A stretch of 64,000 nt of DNA from Jannaschia sp. Os4 (GCF_016820245.1 NZ_JAFCAR010000005.1:1-64000); one strand, 5' to 3'; numbered from the stretch's first letter, positions 52,726 to 62,978 are shown. Notes: generated from the sequence alone by a model not told the origin. Translations and numbers: made by a program.

Positions 52726-55700
52726 TCAGACGCGCGGCATCCGCAGCACGACGTTCCGTCCGCCGCGCTGATACTGGAGCTGCCGGTCGCCGATGGCCAC
52801 CACGCGGCCCCGGTCGAGCCGGTCGCCCACCTCGACCTTGACGTAGCGCCCGTTCGCCAGCCGCACGAGCGCGCGCCGCGCGGACGGGCGCCCGTAGACG
52901 CCGATCAGATTGATCTGGTTGAGGCGCAGGACGTTCCGCTCGGTCGCGGCGCGGGCCACGGAGGTGGGCGCGGCGCGAGTCTGCTGGCGGCCCCGGTCGG
53001 CCTGCGTCGCCTGCTGGGCGGGCGCGGTCTCGGTGCGGGTGGCGGCCTCGCGGCTCTCTTGGCGCCGCTGGACGATGCGGGCGGCGGCCCGCTCGACGCT
53101 GCGGGGGCGGCTGTCGGGCCGCTCGGAGCCGGGGATGGCCAGCGGCGACACGGGCTGGATCGCGGCGGCGGCCGCGGCGCGGGCGGCGGCCGCCGCGGCC
53201 TCCTCGTCGGCGGCCTCGGCCTCGGCGGCGGCCCGCGCGGCGGCGGCGGCCTCGGCCCGCTCGCCCTGCTGCGCGGAGGCGGCGGCGGCGGCTTGGAGCG
53301 CGGCGGCGACGGCCTGCGCGCTCTCCGGACGCTCTTGGGGCCGGACGCGGGCCAGCTCGCTGCGCAGGAGGCCGCCGTTCTGGGCGCGCTCGATCCGCTC
53401 GACGGCGTCCGCAGGGCGCTGGCGCGGAACGACGCGGCGCAACTCCGCGCGCGCGGCGGCGGCCTCGGGGTCGAGGGTCCCTGCGGCGTCCGAAGCGTCC
53501 GGCGCATCGGCGGTGGTCTCCGGCCCTTGGGCCTGCGGTCCGGTCCCGGCCTCGGTCCCGCCGGGACGCGGCGCGGTCAGGATCGCGGGCCGTCCCGCGA
53601 CGACGGTGTAGCCCTCGGCCGCGGTCCCGTCGGGCGCGGGCACGGGGAGGGGATTGGCGGACGGGGCCGTCCGCGCGGCGGGCGCGGTGCCGCCCGGCAG
53701 CGCGTCGGCGGCCGGCGCGCGGGGGAGGGCGACGGCGTCGCCCTGCGGCACGGCCGGGTCGATGGAGGCGACGTAGAGCGTCTCGAGGTCGTCCGCGGAG
53801 GGGGCCGCGGGTCCGTTGGGCCCGTCCGTCACGGTCGGGCCGTCGCCGGCCGGCTCGGGCGTGGCTGCGGGCTCGGGCGCGGCCTCGGGCCCCGGGAGCG
53901 CCGCGGCGGGGTCGATGGCGGCGAGCTCCACCTCGGGGGCGCCCGCGGGCACGGAGGGCAGCGCGAGCGGCTCCGGCGGGGCAATGACGTCGCCGTCGGT
54001 GCGCGGCGGCGCGGCGCCCTCGGGCAGCAGCGCCACGGTCGTCGAGGCCTCCGCCTGCGGCGGTGCCTCGGAGGCGGGGACGAGGGCGGGCGCGATCACG
54101 CGCCCGGCCTCCGCCTCGGGCGGCTCGACCGGCGCGAGGGCGACGATCTCGGCGTCATCGGGATCGTCGCGCCACAGCCCGGCGAGCTGCGCGCCGGGCA
54201 GGAAGAGCACCGACCAGATCGCCACGAGCAGGAGCGCCACGAGCAGGCCGACGGTGAGCCAGAGCCCGAGCTTGGGCCGAGCGGCGGATTTCGGCGTCCG
54301 CGCCTTCTCGCGGGCGTAGCCGGGCAGCGCGAGCGCCTCAGCCTCGGTGGCGGGGGGCGCCGCCAAGGTCGGCTCGGTCCCCTTCGCGCGGATGTCGCTC
54401 CCGGCGGCGCGGGCGCGGGCGATCTGGGCGACGAGCTTGGCCCGGCCCGCGGCGCCGTCCTCGGCGGGCGGGCGGGCGGACGGCGCGGGGGCGGACGCCG
54501 TGGCACGGGGCGCGGGGGCACGGGACGGCGCGGCGAGGCCCGGCACGGCGGCCGGGGGAGACGTCTTGGCGCCGCCGCCGAGCTTCGGCTCGGCGCGGGG
54601 CGCGTCGGACGCGCCGGACAGCGCGCCGAGACGGGGCCGCAGGCGCCCCATCGCGCCCGCCGCCGTCGCCGCGGCGCCGCGCTTGCTCCGCCGGGTGGAG
54701 AAGGCCGGGGCGGACGCGTCGTCCCCCTCCGCCGCCGCCCGGCCCTTCGTCGCGACGAGCGGGCGCGGCGCCGCGGTGGCGGAGGGGGACGGCGCAGGCT
54801 CGGGCGACCGGCCGGTGCCGAGCCCGGCCGCCGCGGCGAGGGGCGGCAGGCCGGGTTCCGTCGGCGTCTCCGCGGGCGCGTCGTCCATCGCGGGGTCGGC
54901 GTCGTCCGGCTCGGCGGAAGGTTCGCTTTCGGCCTCCGGTTCCGGCCCGGCTTCCGGCGCGACGTCGATCGCCAAGGGCGCGGCTTCGACGGGCTCGACC
55001 GGCGCGGGGGGGGCGGCGACATCCGCCTCGGCGGCAGGTGCGGGCGCCGCCGGGGCGGCGGGCGCGGGGGTCTCTTCGGGCCGTGCCGCCTCGACCGCAT
55101 CGGGCTCCGGCGCGGCAGCGGCCTCGGGCGCGGCGGCGGCCTCGGGGGACGCCTGCGGCTCCGGCGCGGGGTCCGGCTCGGGCAGGGGCGGGGCGGGGAC
55201 GATCCGCATCTCCTCGCGCGGCAGGTCCAGTTCCAGCACGTCGCCGTCGAGGAAGGTCTCCGCGACGCCGGTCTGCCCGAAGCGGGCGACGGCGGGGAAG
55301 GCCGCGTCGCGTGGCGCGGCGGCGAAGCCCACGGGGCGCATCCCGTGGTCGAGCGCGAAGGTCTCGGCCTCCAAGAGCGTCTCGAGCGCCACCACGGCGA
55401 CGTGCAGCCGGTCGCCCCGCTCGACGTAGTCGAATGCGAGGTCCTCGACCGGGTAGGGCGTGCGTCCCGCGAGCAGGGCGCGGATCGTCGCCTGCGGCGG
55501 GCGGTCGTCCCGTTCGAGGACCGTCAGGAGCAGCTGGGATTCGGGCAGGACGAGGATGGAGGTGAAGTCGGGGCCGTGGCGCAGTTCGGCCCGATCGCGC
55601 AGGCGGGCCAGCCCCTCGGCGAGGGCGGGGTCGTCGAGACGGACCGCCCCTTCCCGCCACCACGCGCCGTCGGGCGCGCGGGACAGGAGGGCGATGCCGT

Positions 55701-55734
55701 CCTGCGAGAGATCTAGTGCGACCTGCGGTGTCAT
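52726..55734 (-). CDS. Large single-pass membrane protein with GspL/PilM-like and GspC/PilP-like ends
   Basis: A 1002-residue protein. Residues 1-175 look like a GspL/PilM-type cytoplasmic domain (SILVLPESQLLLTVLERDD; GRTPYPVEDLAFDYVERGD). A disordered Ala/Pro/Glu-rich stretch runs to about residue 480. One transmembrane helix follows at about 488-514 (LWLTVGLLVALLLVAIWSVL), then a long periplasmic Ala/Arg-rich region with coiled-coil-like repeats around residues 760-870. The last 75 residues form a beta domain (LNQINLIGVYGRPSARRALV; GDRLDRGRVVAIGDRQLQYQ) like GspC/PilP. GGAGGGG precedes the ATG. No other secretion or pilus gene adjoins. The domain calls are by pattern and moderate. Confidence 0.7.
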   Translation of the reverse strand: MTPQVALDLSQDGIALLSRAPDGAWWREGAVRLDDPALAEGLARLRDRAELRHGPDFTSILVLPESQLLLTVLERDDRPPQATIRALLAGRTPYPVEDLAFDYVERGDRLHVAVVALETLLEAETFALDHGMRPVGFAAAPRDAAFPAVARFGQTGVAETFLDGDVLELDLPREEMRIVPAPPLPEPDPAPEPQASPEAAAAPEAAAAPEPDAVEAARPEETPAPAAPAAPAPAAEADVAAPPAPVEPVEAAPLAIDVAPEAGPEPEAESEPSAEPDDADPAMDDAPAETPTEPGLPPLAAAAGLGTGRSPEPAPSPSATAAPRPLVATKGRAAAEGDDASAPAFSTRRSKRGAAATAAGAMGRLRPRLGALSGASDAPRAEPKLGGGAKTSPPAAVPGLAAPSRAPAPRATASAPAPSARPPAEDGAAGRAKLVAQIARARAAGSDIRAKGTEPTLAAPPATEAEALALPGYAREKARTPKSAARPKLGLWLTVGLLVALLLVAIWSVLFLPGAQLAGLWRDDPDDAEIVALAPVEPPEAEAGRVIAPALVPASEAPPQAEASTTVALLPEGAAPPRTDGDVIAPPEPLALPSVPAGAPEVELAAIDPAAALPGPEAAPEPAATPEPAGDGPTVTDGPNGPAAPSADDLETLYVASIDPAVPQGDAVALPRAPAADALPGGTAPAARTAPSANPLPVPAPDGTAAEGYTVVAGRPAILTAPRPGGTEAGTGPQAQGPETTADAPDASDAAGTLDPEAAAARAELRRVVPRQRPADAVERIERAQNGGLLRSELARVRPQERPESAQAVAAALQAAAAASAQQGERAEAAAAARAAAEAEAADEEAAAAAARAAAAAAIQPVSPLAIPGSERPDSRPRSVERAAARIVQRRQESREAATRTETAPAQQATQADRGRQQTRAAPTSVARAATERNVLRLNQINLIGVYGRPSARRALVRLANGRYVKVEVGDRLDRGRVVAIGDRQLQYQRGGRNVVLRMPRV

Positions 55735-55882
55735 GGCCCCTCCGCTACCACCGGCTCCGCCGGGGCGCGACGGACACCCGGAGGCTGCGCCGAGGTTAAG
55801 GCGGGAAGCCGCCGGTGCCTAGGGGGCGGGCGGGACGCCGCCGCGCGGACGGGGCAGGGTGGCGGCAAACCGGAGGACCGCC

Positions 55883-56557
55883 ATGACCCTGCTTCGCCCG
55901 TTCGCCCTGATGCTCGCGTTGCTCGGCGCGCCGGCCGCCGCGCAGACGACGCTGACCGTGACCGGGGCGGGCACGGTGGCCGCCGCGCCGGACATGGCGA
56001 CCCTGCGGGTGTCGGTGGCGCGCGAGGCGGCGACGGCGCAGGCGGCGCTGGCCGCGATGTCGGGCGCGGCGGAGACGGTGGCCGACCGGCTGCGCGCGGC
56101 GGGCGTGGAGGGGCGCGACCTGCAAACGGGGCGGCTCTCGCTCGGCCCGCGCTGGGACCGTGGCGACGAGGCGCGGATCGCGGGCTACGTGGCGGAGACG
56201 GTGCTGACGGTGCGCGTGCGGGACCTCGACGGGCTGGGCGCGCTGATCGACGCCGCCGTGGGGGACGGGGCCAACGGGCTGTCGGGTCCGGAGTTCGGCC
56301 TGTCCGCGCCGCGTGCCGCGGAGGACGAGGCGCGCCGCGCGGCCTTCGCGGACGCGATGGCGAAGGCCCGGCTCTACGCCGGGGCGGCGGGGCTGGAGGT
56401 GGGGCCCGTGGTCTCGATCACCGAAGGGCCCGTCGACGCCGCGCCGGGTCCGGTGATGATGGAGGCGCGCATGGCGGGCGTTCCCGTCGAGCGGGGCGAG
56501 GTCGAGACCCGCGTCTCGGTTCAGGTCGTGGTCGAGCTGAACGGGTCCGACGGGTAG
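55883..56557 (+). CDS. SIMPL-domain (DUF541) periplasmic protein
   Basis: A 224-residue protein with a signal peptide (cleavage after GAPAAA, near residue 20) and a SIMPL domain: [22 protein letters not shown] at the start and a paired C-terminal segment rich in beta strands. The family is widespread and implicated in oxidative-stress protection and signalling; biochemistry is unclear. CGGAGGA precedes the ATG. Its 3' end overlaps the convergent truA by 37 bases. Confidence 0.87.
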   Translation: MTLLRPFALMLALLGAPAAAQTTLTVTGAGTVAAAPDMATLRVSVAREAATAQAALAAMSGAAETVADRLRAAGVEGRDLQTGRLSLGPRWDRGDEARIAGYVAETVLTVRVRDLDGLGALIDAAVGDGANGLSGPEFGLSAPRAAEDEARRAAFADAMAKARLYAGAAGLEVGPVVSITEGPVDAAPGPVMMEARMAGVPVERGEVETRVSVQVVVELNGSDG

Positions 56558-57300
56558 CCCACGCCGGTCAGGGTCAGCCCGTCCGGCGGGGCGACCGGGC
56601 CGCAGGCGGCGCGGTCCCGCGCGGCCAGCGCCTCCGCAACGCGTCCGGGAGGCCACGCGCCCGCGCCGACCCGCTCGAGGGTGCCCGCGATCGAGCGGAC
56701 CTGGTTGTGCAGGAACGACCGGGCGCGCAGGTGGAGGCGGATCTCCTGCCCGTCGGGGCGGTCCACGGCCTCGACGGCGATCTCGTCCATCGTCTTGACG
56801 GGCGAGGCGGACTGGCAATGGACGGCGCGGAAGGTCGTGAAGTCGTGCAGGCCGATCAGGTGCCCGGCCGCCTCGGCCATCGCGCGCGGGTCGAGCGGTC
56901 CGGGGACGCGCCACGCCAGCCCCCGCTCGGTGGTCAGCGGGGCGCGGCGGGCGATGATCCGGTAGGTGTAGCGCCGCTCAGTCGCGGAGAAGCGCGCGTG
57001 CCAGTCGTCGGGGACGCGCGCGCAGGCGGTCACGGCGACGGGCGCGGGCTTCAGGTGCCAGTTCGCCGCGCCCATCAGGCGGTCAGCGCGCCATGCCTTG
57101 CCCATGTCGGCCTGCGCCACCTGCCCGGTCGCGTGCACGCCCGCGTCGGTGCGGCCCGCCGCCGCGACGGAGGGGACGTCCGGCTCCAGCGCGCGCAGGG
57201 CCGCCTCCAGGCGCGCCTGCACGGTGTCGGGGCCGTCTTGGCGCTGCCACCCGGCGAAGGGGCCGCCGTCGTATTCCACGCGCATCGCGTATCGGGGCAT
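56521..57300 (-). CDS. truA: tRNA pseudouridine synthase TruA
   Basis: A 259-residue TruA with [13 protein letters not shown] at the N-terminus, the catalytic Asp in [14 protein letters not shown], and [15 protein letters not shown] near residue 200. It modifies uridines 38-40 of the tRNA anticodon arm. Its 3' end lies within the SIMPL gene on the other strand. The ycjX gene starts 88 bases away, divergently. Confidence 0.96.
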   Translation of the reverse strand: MPRYAMRVEYDGGPFAGWQRQDGPDTVQARLEAALRALEPDVPSVAAAGRTDAGVHATGQVAQADMGKAWRADRLMGAANWHLKPAPVAVTACARVPDDWHARFSATERRYTYRIIARRAPLTTERGLAWRVPGPLDPRAMAEAAGHLIGLHDFTTFRAVHCQSASPVKTMDEIAVEAVDRPDGQEIRLHLRARSFLHNQVRSIAGTLERVGAGAWPPGRVAEALAARDRAACGPVAPPDGLTLTGVGYPSDPFSSTTT

Positions 57301-57388
57301 GGCGCGCGGGCTAGCGGGGGCGGGACGCGCCTGCAACCTTGCCCCCGCCTCCCGCCTCGCCCATGTCCGGGGCAACGGGAGGACGCGC

Positions 57389-58789
57389 ATGATCGGACGG
57401 CTGGCGGATGCGGTGACGCGGGGCGCCGAGGGGATCGTGCAGGGCGTGGGCGAGGTGTTCGAGCCGACGCTCCGCCTGGGCGTGACGGGGCTGTCCCGCT
57501 CGGGGAAGACGGTGTTCACCACGTCGCTCGTGGCCAACCTCTTGGAGCGCGGGCGGATGCCCGGCCTCTCCGCCGCCGACCGGATCGAGGCGGCGTTCCT
57601 GCAGCCCCAGCCCGACGACACCGTGCCGCGCTTCGCCTACGAGCGGCACCTCGCGGACATGACCGGGCCGGCGCCGCGCTGGCCCGACGGCACGCGGGCG
57701 ACGTCGGAGCTGCGCCTGTCGATGCGCGTGCGGCCCACGGGGCTGCTCGGCGGGGTGACGGGCGCGCGGGTGCTGCATGTCGACATCCTCGACTACCCCG
57801 GCGAATGGCTGCTGGACGTCGCGCTCCTCGACCGGTCGTGGGACGAATGGTCGGCCCACGTGCTCGCGCGGCTGGAAGGGTGGCCCGATGCGGCGGCGCC
57901 GTTCCTGGACGCGGCTCGCGCGGCGCAGGCCGCGGCGAAGTTCGACGAGCCGGAGGCGGCACGGCTCGCCGCGCTCTACGCCGACGCCCTGCAGGCGGCG
58001 CGGGACGCGGGGGCCTACGACCTGACGCCGGGGCGGTTCCTCCTGCCCGGCGACCTTGCCGGGTCGCCCGCCCTGACCTTCGCGCCGCTGCCGCCCGGCG
58101 ACGCCCCGCGGGGATCGCTCCGGGCCGAGATGGCGCGGCGGTTCGAGGCCTACAAGCGCGGCGTCGCGCGGCCCTTCTTCCGCGACCACTTCGCCCGGAT
58201 CGACCGGCAGGTCGTGCTGCTCGACGTGCTGGGCGCGCTGCAGCGGGGGCCGCGGGCCTTGGAGGAGATGCGCGGGGCGGTCACGGACATCCTGCGCGCG
58301 TTCCGTCCCGGGCGGGCGGGGTGGCTGGCGTCGCTGGTGGGGCTCAAGCGCACCGATCGCATCCTCTTCGCGGCGACCAAGGCGGACCACCTGCACCACG
58401 CGCAGCACGCGCGGCTGCAGGCGATCCTCGACGCGATGGTGCGGGACGCCAAGTCGCGGGCCGACTTCGCGGGCGCGGAGACGAAGACGCTGGCGCTCGC
58501 CTCGCTCCGCGCCACGACGGAGGAGGAGCGCGCGCATGGCGGCGCGACCGTGGGGCTGGTGCGGGGGCGGCTGACGGACGGGCGGGCCGTGTCGCTCGAT
58601 CCCGGCGCGCTGCCCGGCGACCCGTCGGCCCTGCTGGCGGCGGCCGCGCGCGGGGACGCGGAGTGGCCCGGCGGGGCGTTCGGCGTGGAGGCCTTCGCGC
58701 CCGCGCCCTCGACGCTGCGGGCCGGATCGGGCCCGCCGCACATCCGGCTCGACCGGGCGGCGGAGTTCCTGCTGGGCGACCGCCTCTAG
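57389..58789 (+). CDS. YcjX-family P-loop protein (DUF463)
   Basis: A 466-residue YcjX-like GTPase-fold protein. The P-loop is [20 protein letters not shown] around residues 31-50. Later come [18 protein letters not shown], where the YPGEW motif stands at the Walker B region, and [14 protein letters not shown] near the C-terminal third, a TKxD-like guanine-specificity motif. YcjX-like proteins are conserved in proteobacteria and can be stress-induced. GGGAGGA precedes the ATG. It is monocistronic and convergent with the acyltransferase gene. Confidence 0.9.
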   Translation: MIGRLADAVTRGAEGIVQGVGEVFEPTLRLGVTGLSRSGKTVFTTSLVANLLERGRMPGLSAADRIEAAFLQPQPDDTVPRFAYERHLADMTGPAPRWPDGTRATSELRLSMRVRPTGLLGGVTGARVLHVDILDYPGEWLLDVALLDRSWDEWSAHVLARLEGWPDAAAPFLDAARAAQAAAKFDEPEAARLAALYADALQAARDAGAYDLTPGRFLLPGDLAGSPALTFAPLPPGDAPRGSLRAEMARRFEAYKRGVARPFFRDHFARIDRQVVLLDVLGALQRGPRALEEMRGAVTDILRAFRPGRAGWLASLVGLKRTDRILFAATKADHLHHAQHARLQAILDAMVRDAKSRADFAGAETKTLALASLRATTEEERAHGGATVGLVRGRLTDGRAVSLDPGALPGDPSALLAAAARGDAEWPGGAFGVEAFAPAPSTLRAGSGPPHIRLDRAAEFLLGDRL

Positions 58790-58793
58790 CCGT

Positions 58794-59666
58794 TCAGGCG
58801 GTGCGCCGCCCGCCGATCCGCAGGCCGGGGCGGTGGCGCGTCAGGTCGATCTCGCCGTGCCGCTCGCCCGGCAGGCGCAGCACCGCCTCGCGCAGCACCT
58901 CGATCCCGTCCTCGGCCGACTTCGGCAGCGCCGCCCCGTCGATCGGGCGCCCGAAGCGGATGTGGTAGGGCTGGACGTCCTTGTTCAGGGTCTCGTGGAA
59001 CAGGGTGATGTCGCGCAGCGTCGGGTGCATCGCGTCGAAGGCGTAGAACAGCGCCGAGTTGCGCGCGCGGATGTGGACCGGCACGACCGGCAGCGCGAAC
59101 TTGCGCGCGATCATCGCGGCGGAGGCCATCCACGGGCGCTCGTGCAGCGACAGGCCCCGCCGCTTTGCGAGGCGGCCCGACGGGAAGATCACGCCGAGGC
59201 GGCCCGCGTCGAGCGCCTTGCGGGTCAGGGCCATCGTCTCGCGCGTCTTGGAGACCGTGCGCCGCTCCTCGCGCCATTCGACGGGGACGACGATGTCGGA
59301 GAACTGCGGCAGGACGCGCAGGATGTCCGAGTTGGCGTAGTAGAACGCGTCCTCGCGCACGTCGCGGAGGACGTGGTGCAGGACGATCCCGTCCGCGATG
59401 CCGGTCGGGTGGTTCGCCACGATCAGCGCGGGTCCGGTGGCCGGCAGGTTGCCCCGCCCCTCCCACGTGACGCGCCGCGCGATGCGGCGGGCCATGTCGG
59501 CCATGATCTCGGGCACGGGCTTGTCGACGTAGTGCGCGCCGATCTCGACCGAGCGCTCGTAGGCCAAGAGCTTCCCGAGGCCGGTCCATGCGGCCTTGGC
59601 GGCGAGCGTTTCGCGGAAGAGCCACGGGGCCCGTTCGGCGATCAGCGGGTCGAGGCGGTCGCGCAT
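58794..59666 (-). CDS. Lysophospholipid acyltransferase (PlsC-like)
   Basis: A 290-residue acyltransferase. The acceptor motif is NHPTGIADG near residues 85-93, a variant of HX4D with one more residue. FPSGRLAKRRG is the block III element, and PVVPVHIRARN the block IV element. The protein transfers acyl groups to lysophosphatidate or a related lipid acceptor at the membrane. No membrane helix is obvious. GGAGGG precedes the ATG. Substrate specificity is unresolved. Confidence 0.85.
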   Translation of the reverse strand: MRDRLDPLIAERAPWLFRETLAAKAAWTGLGKLLAYERSVEIGAHYVDKPVPEIMADMARRIARRVTWEGRGNLPATGPALIVANHPTGIADGIVLHHVLRDVREDAFYYANSDILRVLPQFSDIVVPVEWREERRTVSKTRETMALTRKALDAGRLGVIFPSGRLAKRRGLSLHERPWMASAAMIARKFALPVVPVHIRARNSALFYAFDAMHPTLRDITLFHETLNKDVQPYHIRFGRPIDGAALPKSAEDGIEVLREAVLRLPGERHGEIDLTRHRPGLRIGGRRTA

Positions 59667-59837
59667 GGCGGCCCTCCATCCTTGTCCGTGGACGACCGCC
59701 CCACATCCGTCGGGCGAGTCGCGCTTTCCGCACAACGCCGCAGATAGTGGCGGCGTTGCCCGCGATCCAGACGATTCCGGGCGGGGGCGGGGTTCGGGCA
59801 GCGCCCTGCCGGCGGACCCGGGCGGAGCGGCGGGTTC

Positions 59838-60569
59838 CTACCGACCGCCCGAGACGTCGAGCACCGCGTCCGTGACGTAGGAGGCGTGCGGCGACAGCAG
59901 CCAGAGGATCGCGCGGGCGATCTCGTCCGCCGTGCCCGCGCGGCCCATCGGCACGGTGGGGCCGAGGCGGTCGATGCGGTCGGGCTGGCCGCCCTTGGCG
60001 TGGATCGGGGTGGCGACGATGCCGGGGCGCACGGCGGCCACGCGGATGCCGCGCGGGGCCAGCTCCTGCGCAAGGCCCTTGGAGAACACCTCCAGGCCGC
60101 CCTTGGTCGCCGCGTAGTCCGCGTATTGCCCCGGCGCGCCGTGCTTCGCCGCCGCCGAGGAGACGTTCACGATGGCCCCGCCCTCCCGCATCCGCCGCGC
60201 GGCCTGTCCGGCGACGAGGATGGGGGAGGTGAGGTTGACGGCCACCATGCGGGCCACGCGGTCCGCCCCGTAGGCGGTGGCCTCCGCCGCCTCGGCGACG
60301 ATCCCCGCGTTGTTGACCAAGCCGTCGAGGCGGGGATGCGCCTCGTCGAAGGCGGCGAATAGCTCCTCCACGCAGGACGGGTCGGACAGGTCGGCGCGGT
60401 GGGTGGTCACGCGGGCACCCGCGTCGCGGCAGGCCCGCGCCGTCTCCTCCATCCCGGCGTGGTTGGCGTTGAAGTGCAGCGCGAGGTCGTGGTCGGTGGC
60501 CGCCATGATCGCGGTGGCGGCGCCGATCCCGGAGGATGCGCCGGTGACGAGGAGGGTCTTGCGGGTCAT
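59838..60569 (-). CDS. SDR-family oxidoreductase
   Basis: A 243-residue classical SDR with LVTGASSGIGAATA at the start, NNAGI in the middle, catalytic Ser in NVSSAAAK, YAATKGG with Tyr and Lys, and VLDVSGGR at the end. Preference for NADP is suggested by HFNANHAGMEE in place of an acidic residue after the second strand. The enzyme reduces or oxidises a small alcohol/carbonyl. It is alone between the acyltransferase gene and the small gene pair. Confidence 0.9.
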   Translation of the reverse strand: MTRKTLLVTGASSGIGAATAIMAATDHDLALHFNANHAGMEETARACRDAGARVTTHRADLSDPSCVEELFAAFDEAHPRLDGLVNNAGIVAEAAEATAYGADRVARMVAVNLTSPILVAGQAARRMREGGAIVNVSSAAAKHGAPGQYADYAATKGGLEVFSKGLAQELAPRGIRVAAVRPGIVATPIHAKGGQPDRIDRLGPTVPMGRAGTADEIARAILWLLSPHASYVTDAVLDVSGGR

Positions 60570-60664
60570 GCCCCCGTTTCGGCGCTCGGACCGGAACCCG
60601 CAAGGCGGTCGCGGGCAGTCGCGTCACGAACGGCCGGACGGAACGGCGCGCACCCCCCCCCGCC

Positions 60665-60898
60665 TCAGCGGCGGCGATACACCCCTTCGGGCAGGTCGAG
60701 GGCGGCGGCGAGGTCGCGGGCCTGCCCGGCGGTGAGCGTGATCGTCACGGGCTCGCCCGAGCGCGGATCGAGCTGCACGAGCGTCACGCATTCCTCGAAC
60801 AGCGAGACGATCACGTCCTCGCCCGGCGGGGTGTCCCTCTCGCCCTCGTCGACCAAGGTGACGACGGTGGCGTCGAACGTGTGCTCGACCGAGAACAT
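60665..60898 (-). CDS. Hypothetical protein, 77 aa
   Basis: A 77-residue acidic protein with beta-rich sequence (HTFDATVVTLVDEG; VTITLTAGQARDLAAALDLPEG) and no signal or membrane segment. The C-terminal helix resembles a regulatory domain of small alphaproteobacterial proteins, but no family is assigned. Its start overlaps the stop of the DUF393 gene by a single base, indicating coupling. Confidence 0.6.
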   Translation of the reverse strand: MFSVEHTFDATVVTLVDEGERDTPPGEDVIVSLFEECVTLVQLDPRSGEPVTITLTAGQARDLAAALDLPEGVYRRR

Positions 60899-61296
60899 CA
60901 GCCCCTCCCCTGCCGCCGGAGGTGGGAGCGGTAGAGCAGCGGCGCGCCCACGCGTTCGTAGAGCCAGTCGAGCCCCTGCCGCAGACCCGGCCAGCCGGCG
61001 GCGCGGGCGGCCCAGCGCATGTGCGGCATCTCGGACCAGAGCGCGCGGAACGCGTCCATGCCCGCGAGCACGCGGCCGTCCCGCACCACGTGGAGGCGGC
61101 GCGCGGCGGCGTCGGCGTCGATCCCCCAGCGGGCGAGCGCGTCCGCGTCGTTGAGGTCGTCGAACCCGACCCCGAGCCCGTCGCGCTCGACGCGCCCGCG
61201 GTAGTGGTCGATCTCGAACCTGCAGACCGGGCATTCGGCGTTGTAGAGCACGCGGACCGCCGGATCGCCGCCATCGCCCGACACATGACCTGACAT
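60898..61296 (-). CDS. DUF393 (DCC-type thiol) protein
   Basis: A 132-residue DCC-family protein. YNAECPVCRFEIDHYR near residues 18-33 is the DxxCxxC-type motif (Asp replaced by Asn-Ala-Glu context), and GMDAFRALWSEMP follows. DCC proteins are predicted thiol-disulfide oxidoreductases. GGAGG precedes the ATG at 61296. It is divergent from the M48 lipoprotein gene and coupled to the 77-residue gene downstream. Confidence 0.83.
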   Translation of the reverse strand: MSGHVSGDGGDPAVRVLYNAECPVCRFEIDHYRGRVERDGLGVGFDDLNDADALARWGIDADAAARRLHVVRDGRVLAGMDAFRALWSEMPHMRWAARAAGWPGLRQGLDWLYERVGAPLLYRSHLRRQGRG

Positions 61297-61352
61297 GGCG
61301 CGCCTCCGTGCTACTGTCCGGGGACATATGTGATCCCCCACGAGGAAATGCC

Positions 61353-62066
61353 ATGCGCCGCACCTTGGTTTCCCCCGTGGCCGTGATCGTCGCCGTCGCG
61401 CTGCTCGTCTCGGGCTGCGTGGTCACGCCGACGCCCACGGCCCCGACCGCACCACAGCCGACCACCGACCGCATCGACCGGTCGAACGCACAAGCCAACT
61501 TCCGCACCGCCGTCGCCCGGGTCGAGCCGGTCGCCGAGCAGGTCTGCCGCCAGTCGCGGCAAGGGAACTGCGACTTCCTGATCCGCGTCGATCCCAACCC
61601 GCGCGCGCCGGCCAACGCGTTCCAGAGCCTCGCGCCGAACGGGCGACCGCTCCTGACCTTCACGCAGGCGCTGATCGCGGACACCCGCAACATCGACGAG
61701 ATCGCCTTCGTCATCGCCCACGAGGCCGCGCACCACATCGCCGACCACATCGCCCGGCAGCGCAACAACGCGGCGACGGGCGCGATCATCGGGACGGTGA
61801 TCGGCGCGGCCTCCGGCCTTGACCGGGGCACGGCGGACCAGCTCGCGCGCGCGGGCGCGCAGGTGGGCGCGCGGCGCTACTCCAAGGACTTCGAGCTGGA
61901 GGCCGATGCCTTGGGCACGCGGATCGCGGCGCGGGCGGGCTTCGACCCCGTGCGCGGCGCCGCCTACTTCGCGCGCATCCCCGATCCGGGCGACCGCTTC
62001 CTCGGGACGCACCCGCCCAACGCCCAGCGCGTCGAGATCGTGCGACGCACGGCCGCCTCGCTGTAG
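61353..62066 (+). CDS. M48-family metalloprotease, lipoprotein
   Basis: A 237-residue peptidase. The lipobox LLVSGC puts the lipidated Cys at residue 22, so it is membrane-anchored and probably periplasmic. The zinc motif is H123-E124-A-A-H127 (IAHEAAHHIADH), with the third ligand in ELEADALG, typical of M48 (Loi/BepA-like). Such proteins remove damaged or misassembled envelope proteins. THPPN near the C-terminus is a further family mark. It is about 60 bases from the divergent DUF393 gene. Confidence 0.92.
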   Translation: MRRTLVSPVAVIVAVALLVSGCVVTPTPTAPTAPQPTTDRIDRSNAQANFRTAVARVEPVAEQVCRQSRQGNCDFLIRVDPNPRAPANAFQSLAPNGRPLLTFTQALIADTRNIDEIAFVIAHEAAHHIADHIARQRNNAATGAIIGTVIGAASGLDRGTADQLARAGAQVGARRYSKDFELEADALGTRIAARAGFDPVRGAAYFARIPDPGDRFLGTHPPNAQRVEIVRRTAASL

Positions 62067-62184
62067 CATGCGCGCGGGACGCGGGGTGCGGGCCGAGCCG
62101 GCCCCCGCGTCCACCGCCCACGGGCGCGCGCGGGTGACGGATCCGTCATTGGACCGCGCGCGCCCGTCGGAGCAGGAACGGGGG

Positions 62185-62961
62185 ATGCGAACGCTCCTGC
62201 TGCTGCTGGCCCTGACCCTCCCGACGCCCGTCCTCGCCTGCGTGGGCCTGCAGGAATGCCCCGGCCCGCCGGGCTTCGAGGCGCGGGGCTACCACGTGGT
62301 GCCGCCCGAAGGCTGGGACGGCGCGACGCCGCTGCCGGTGATGCTGCACTTCCACGGCTGGGGGCGGCAGGGCGAGACGATCGTCAACCATCCGCGCATC
62401 GCCGGGGCGACGCGCCCGCGCGGCGTGCTGCTCGTGGCGCCCGACGGGCTCGGGCGGTCGTGGGACTTCCGCGCGCCCGGCTCGCGCGACACGTCGTTCG
62501 CGACCGCCGTGCTGGCCGAGGTCGCGGCCCGCTACCCGACGGACGGGCGGCTCTTCGTGTCGGGCTACTCGTGGGGCGCGCTGATGGCCGCGCGCTTCGC
62601 CTGCGAGGGGCCTGCGGTGGAGGCGCTGCTCCTCGTGGCCGGGGCGTTCCCCGGCGGGATGGCGTGCGACGCCACGGTGGGACGGGTGTCCCACGTCCAC
62701 GGCACGGACGACACCGTGCTCGGCTTCCCCTACGGACCGGATGGCGAGGAGACGGCGGCGGTGGACCTGTGGCGACGCGACATGGGCTGCGGCGTGCAGG
62801 ACCGCTCATTCAAATGGCAGGCGGTGTCCTGGCTCACCCATACCCGGCACGAGTGGGACTGCGCGGCGGGGCTGGTGACGATGGACGTGCATCCGGCCAG
62901 CCACCTGATCCCGCGCGGCTGGTTCGCCCGGATACTGGACGAGGTGCTCGCGGCGGGCTGA
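62185..62961 (+). CDS. Secreted alpha/beta hydrolase, polyhydroxybutyrate-depolymerase-like
   Basis: A 258-residue hydrolase with a signal peptide (cleavage near residue 18, PVLA/CVG). It has VMLHFHGWG (oxyanion strand), the nucleophile elbow SGYSWGALMA, an Asp in HGTDDTVL, and the His in HPASHLIP. The layout matches the esterase family that includes secreted polyhydroxybutyrate depolymerases and feruloyl esterases. Paired cysteines (CVGLQEC) follow cleavage. Export to the periplasm or outside is likely. Confidence 0.85.
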   Translation: MRTLLLLLALTLPTPVLACVGLQECPGPPGFEARGYHVVPPEGWDGATPLPVMLHFHGWGRQGETIVNHPRIAGATRPRGVLLVAPDGLGRSWDFRAPGSRDTSFATAVLAEVAARYPTDGRLFVSGYSWGALMAARFACEGPAVEALLLVAGAFPGGMACDATVGRVSHVHGTDDTVLGFPYGPDGEETAAVDLWRRDMGCGVQDRSFKWQAVSWLTHTRHEWDCAAGLVTMDVHPASHLIPRGWFARILDEVLAAG

Positions 62962-62978
62962 CCCGCCGCGCCGCGCGG

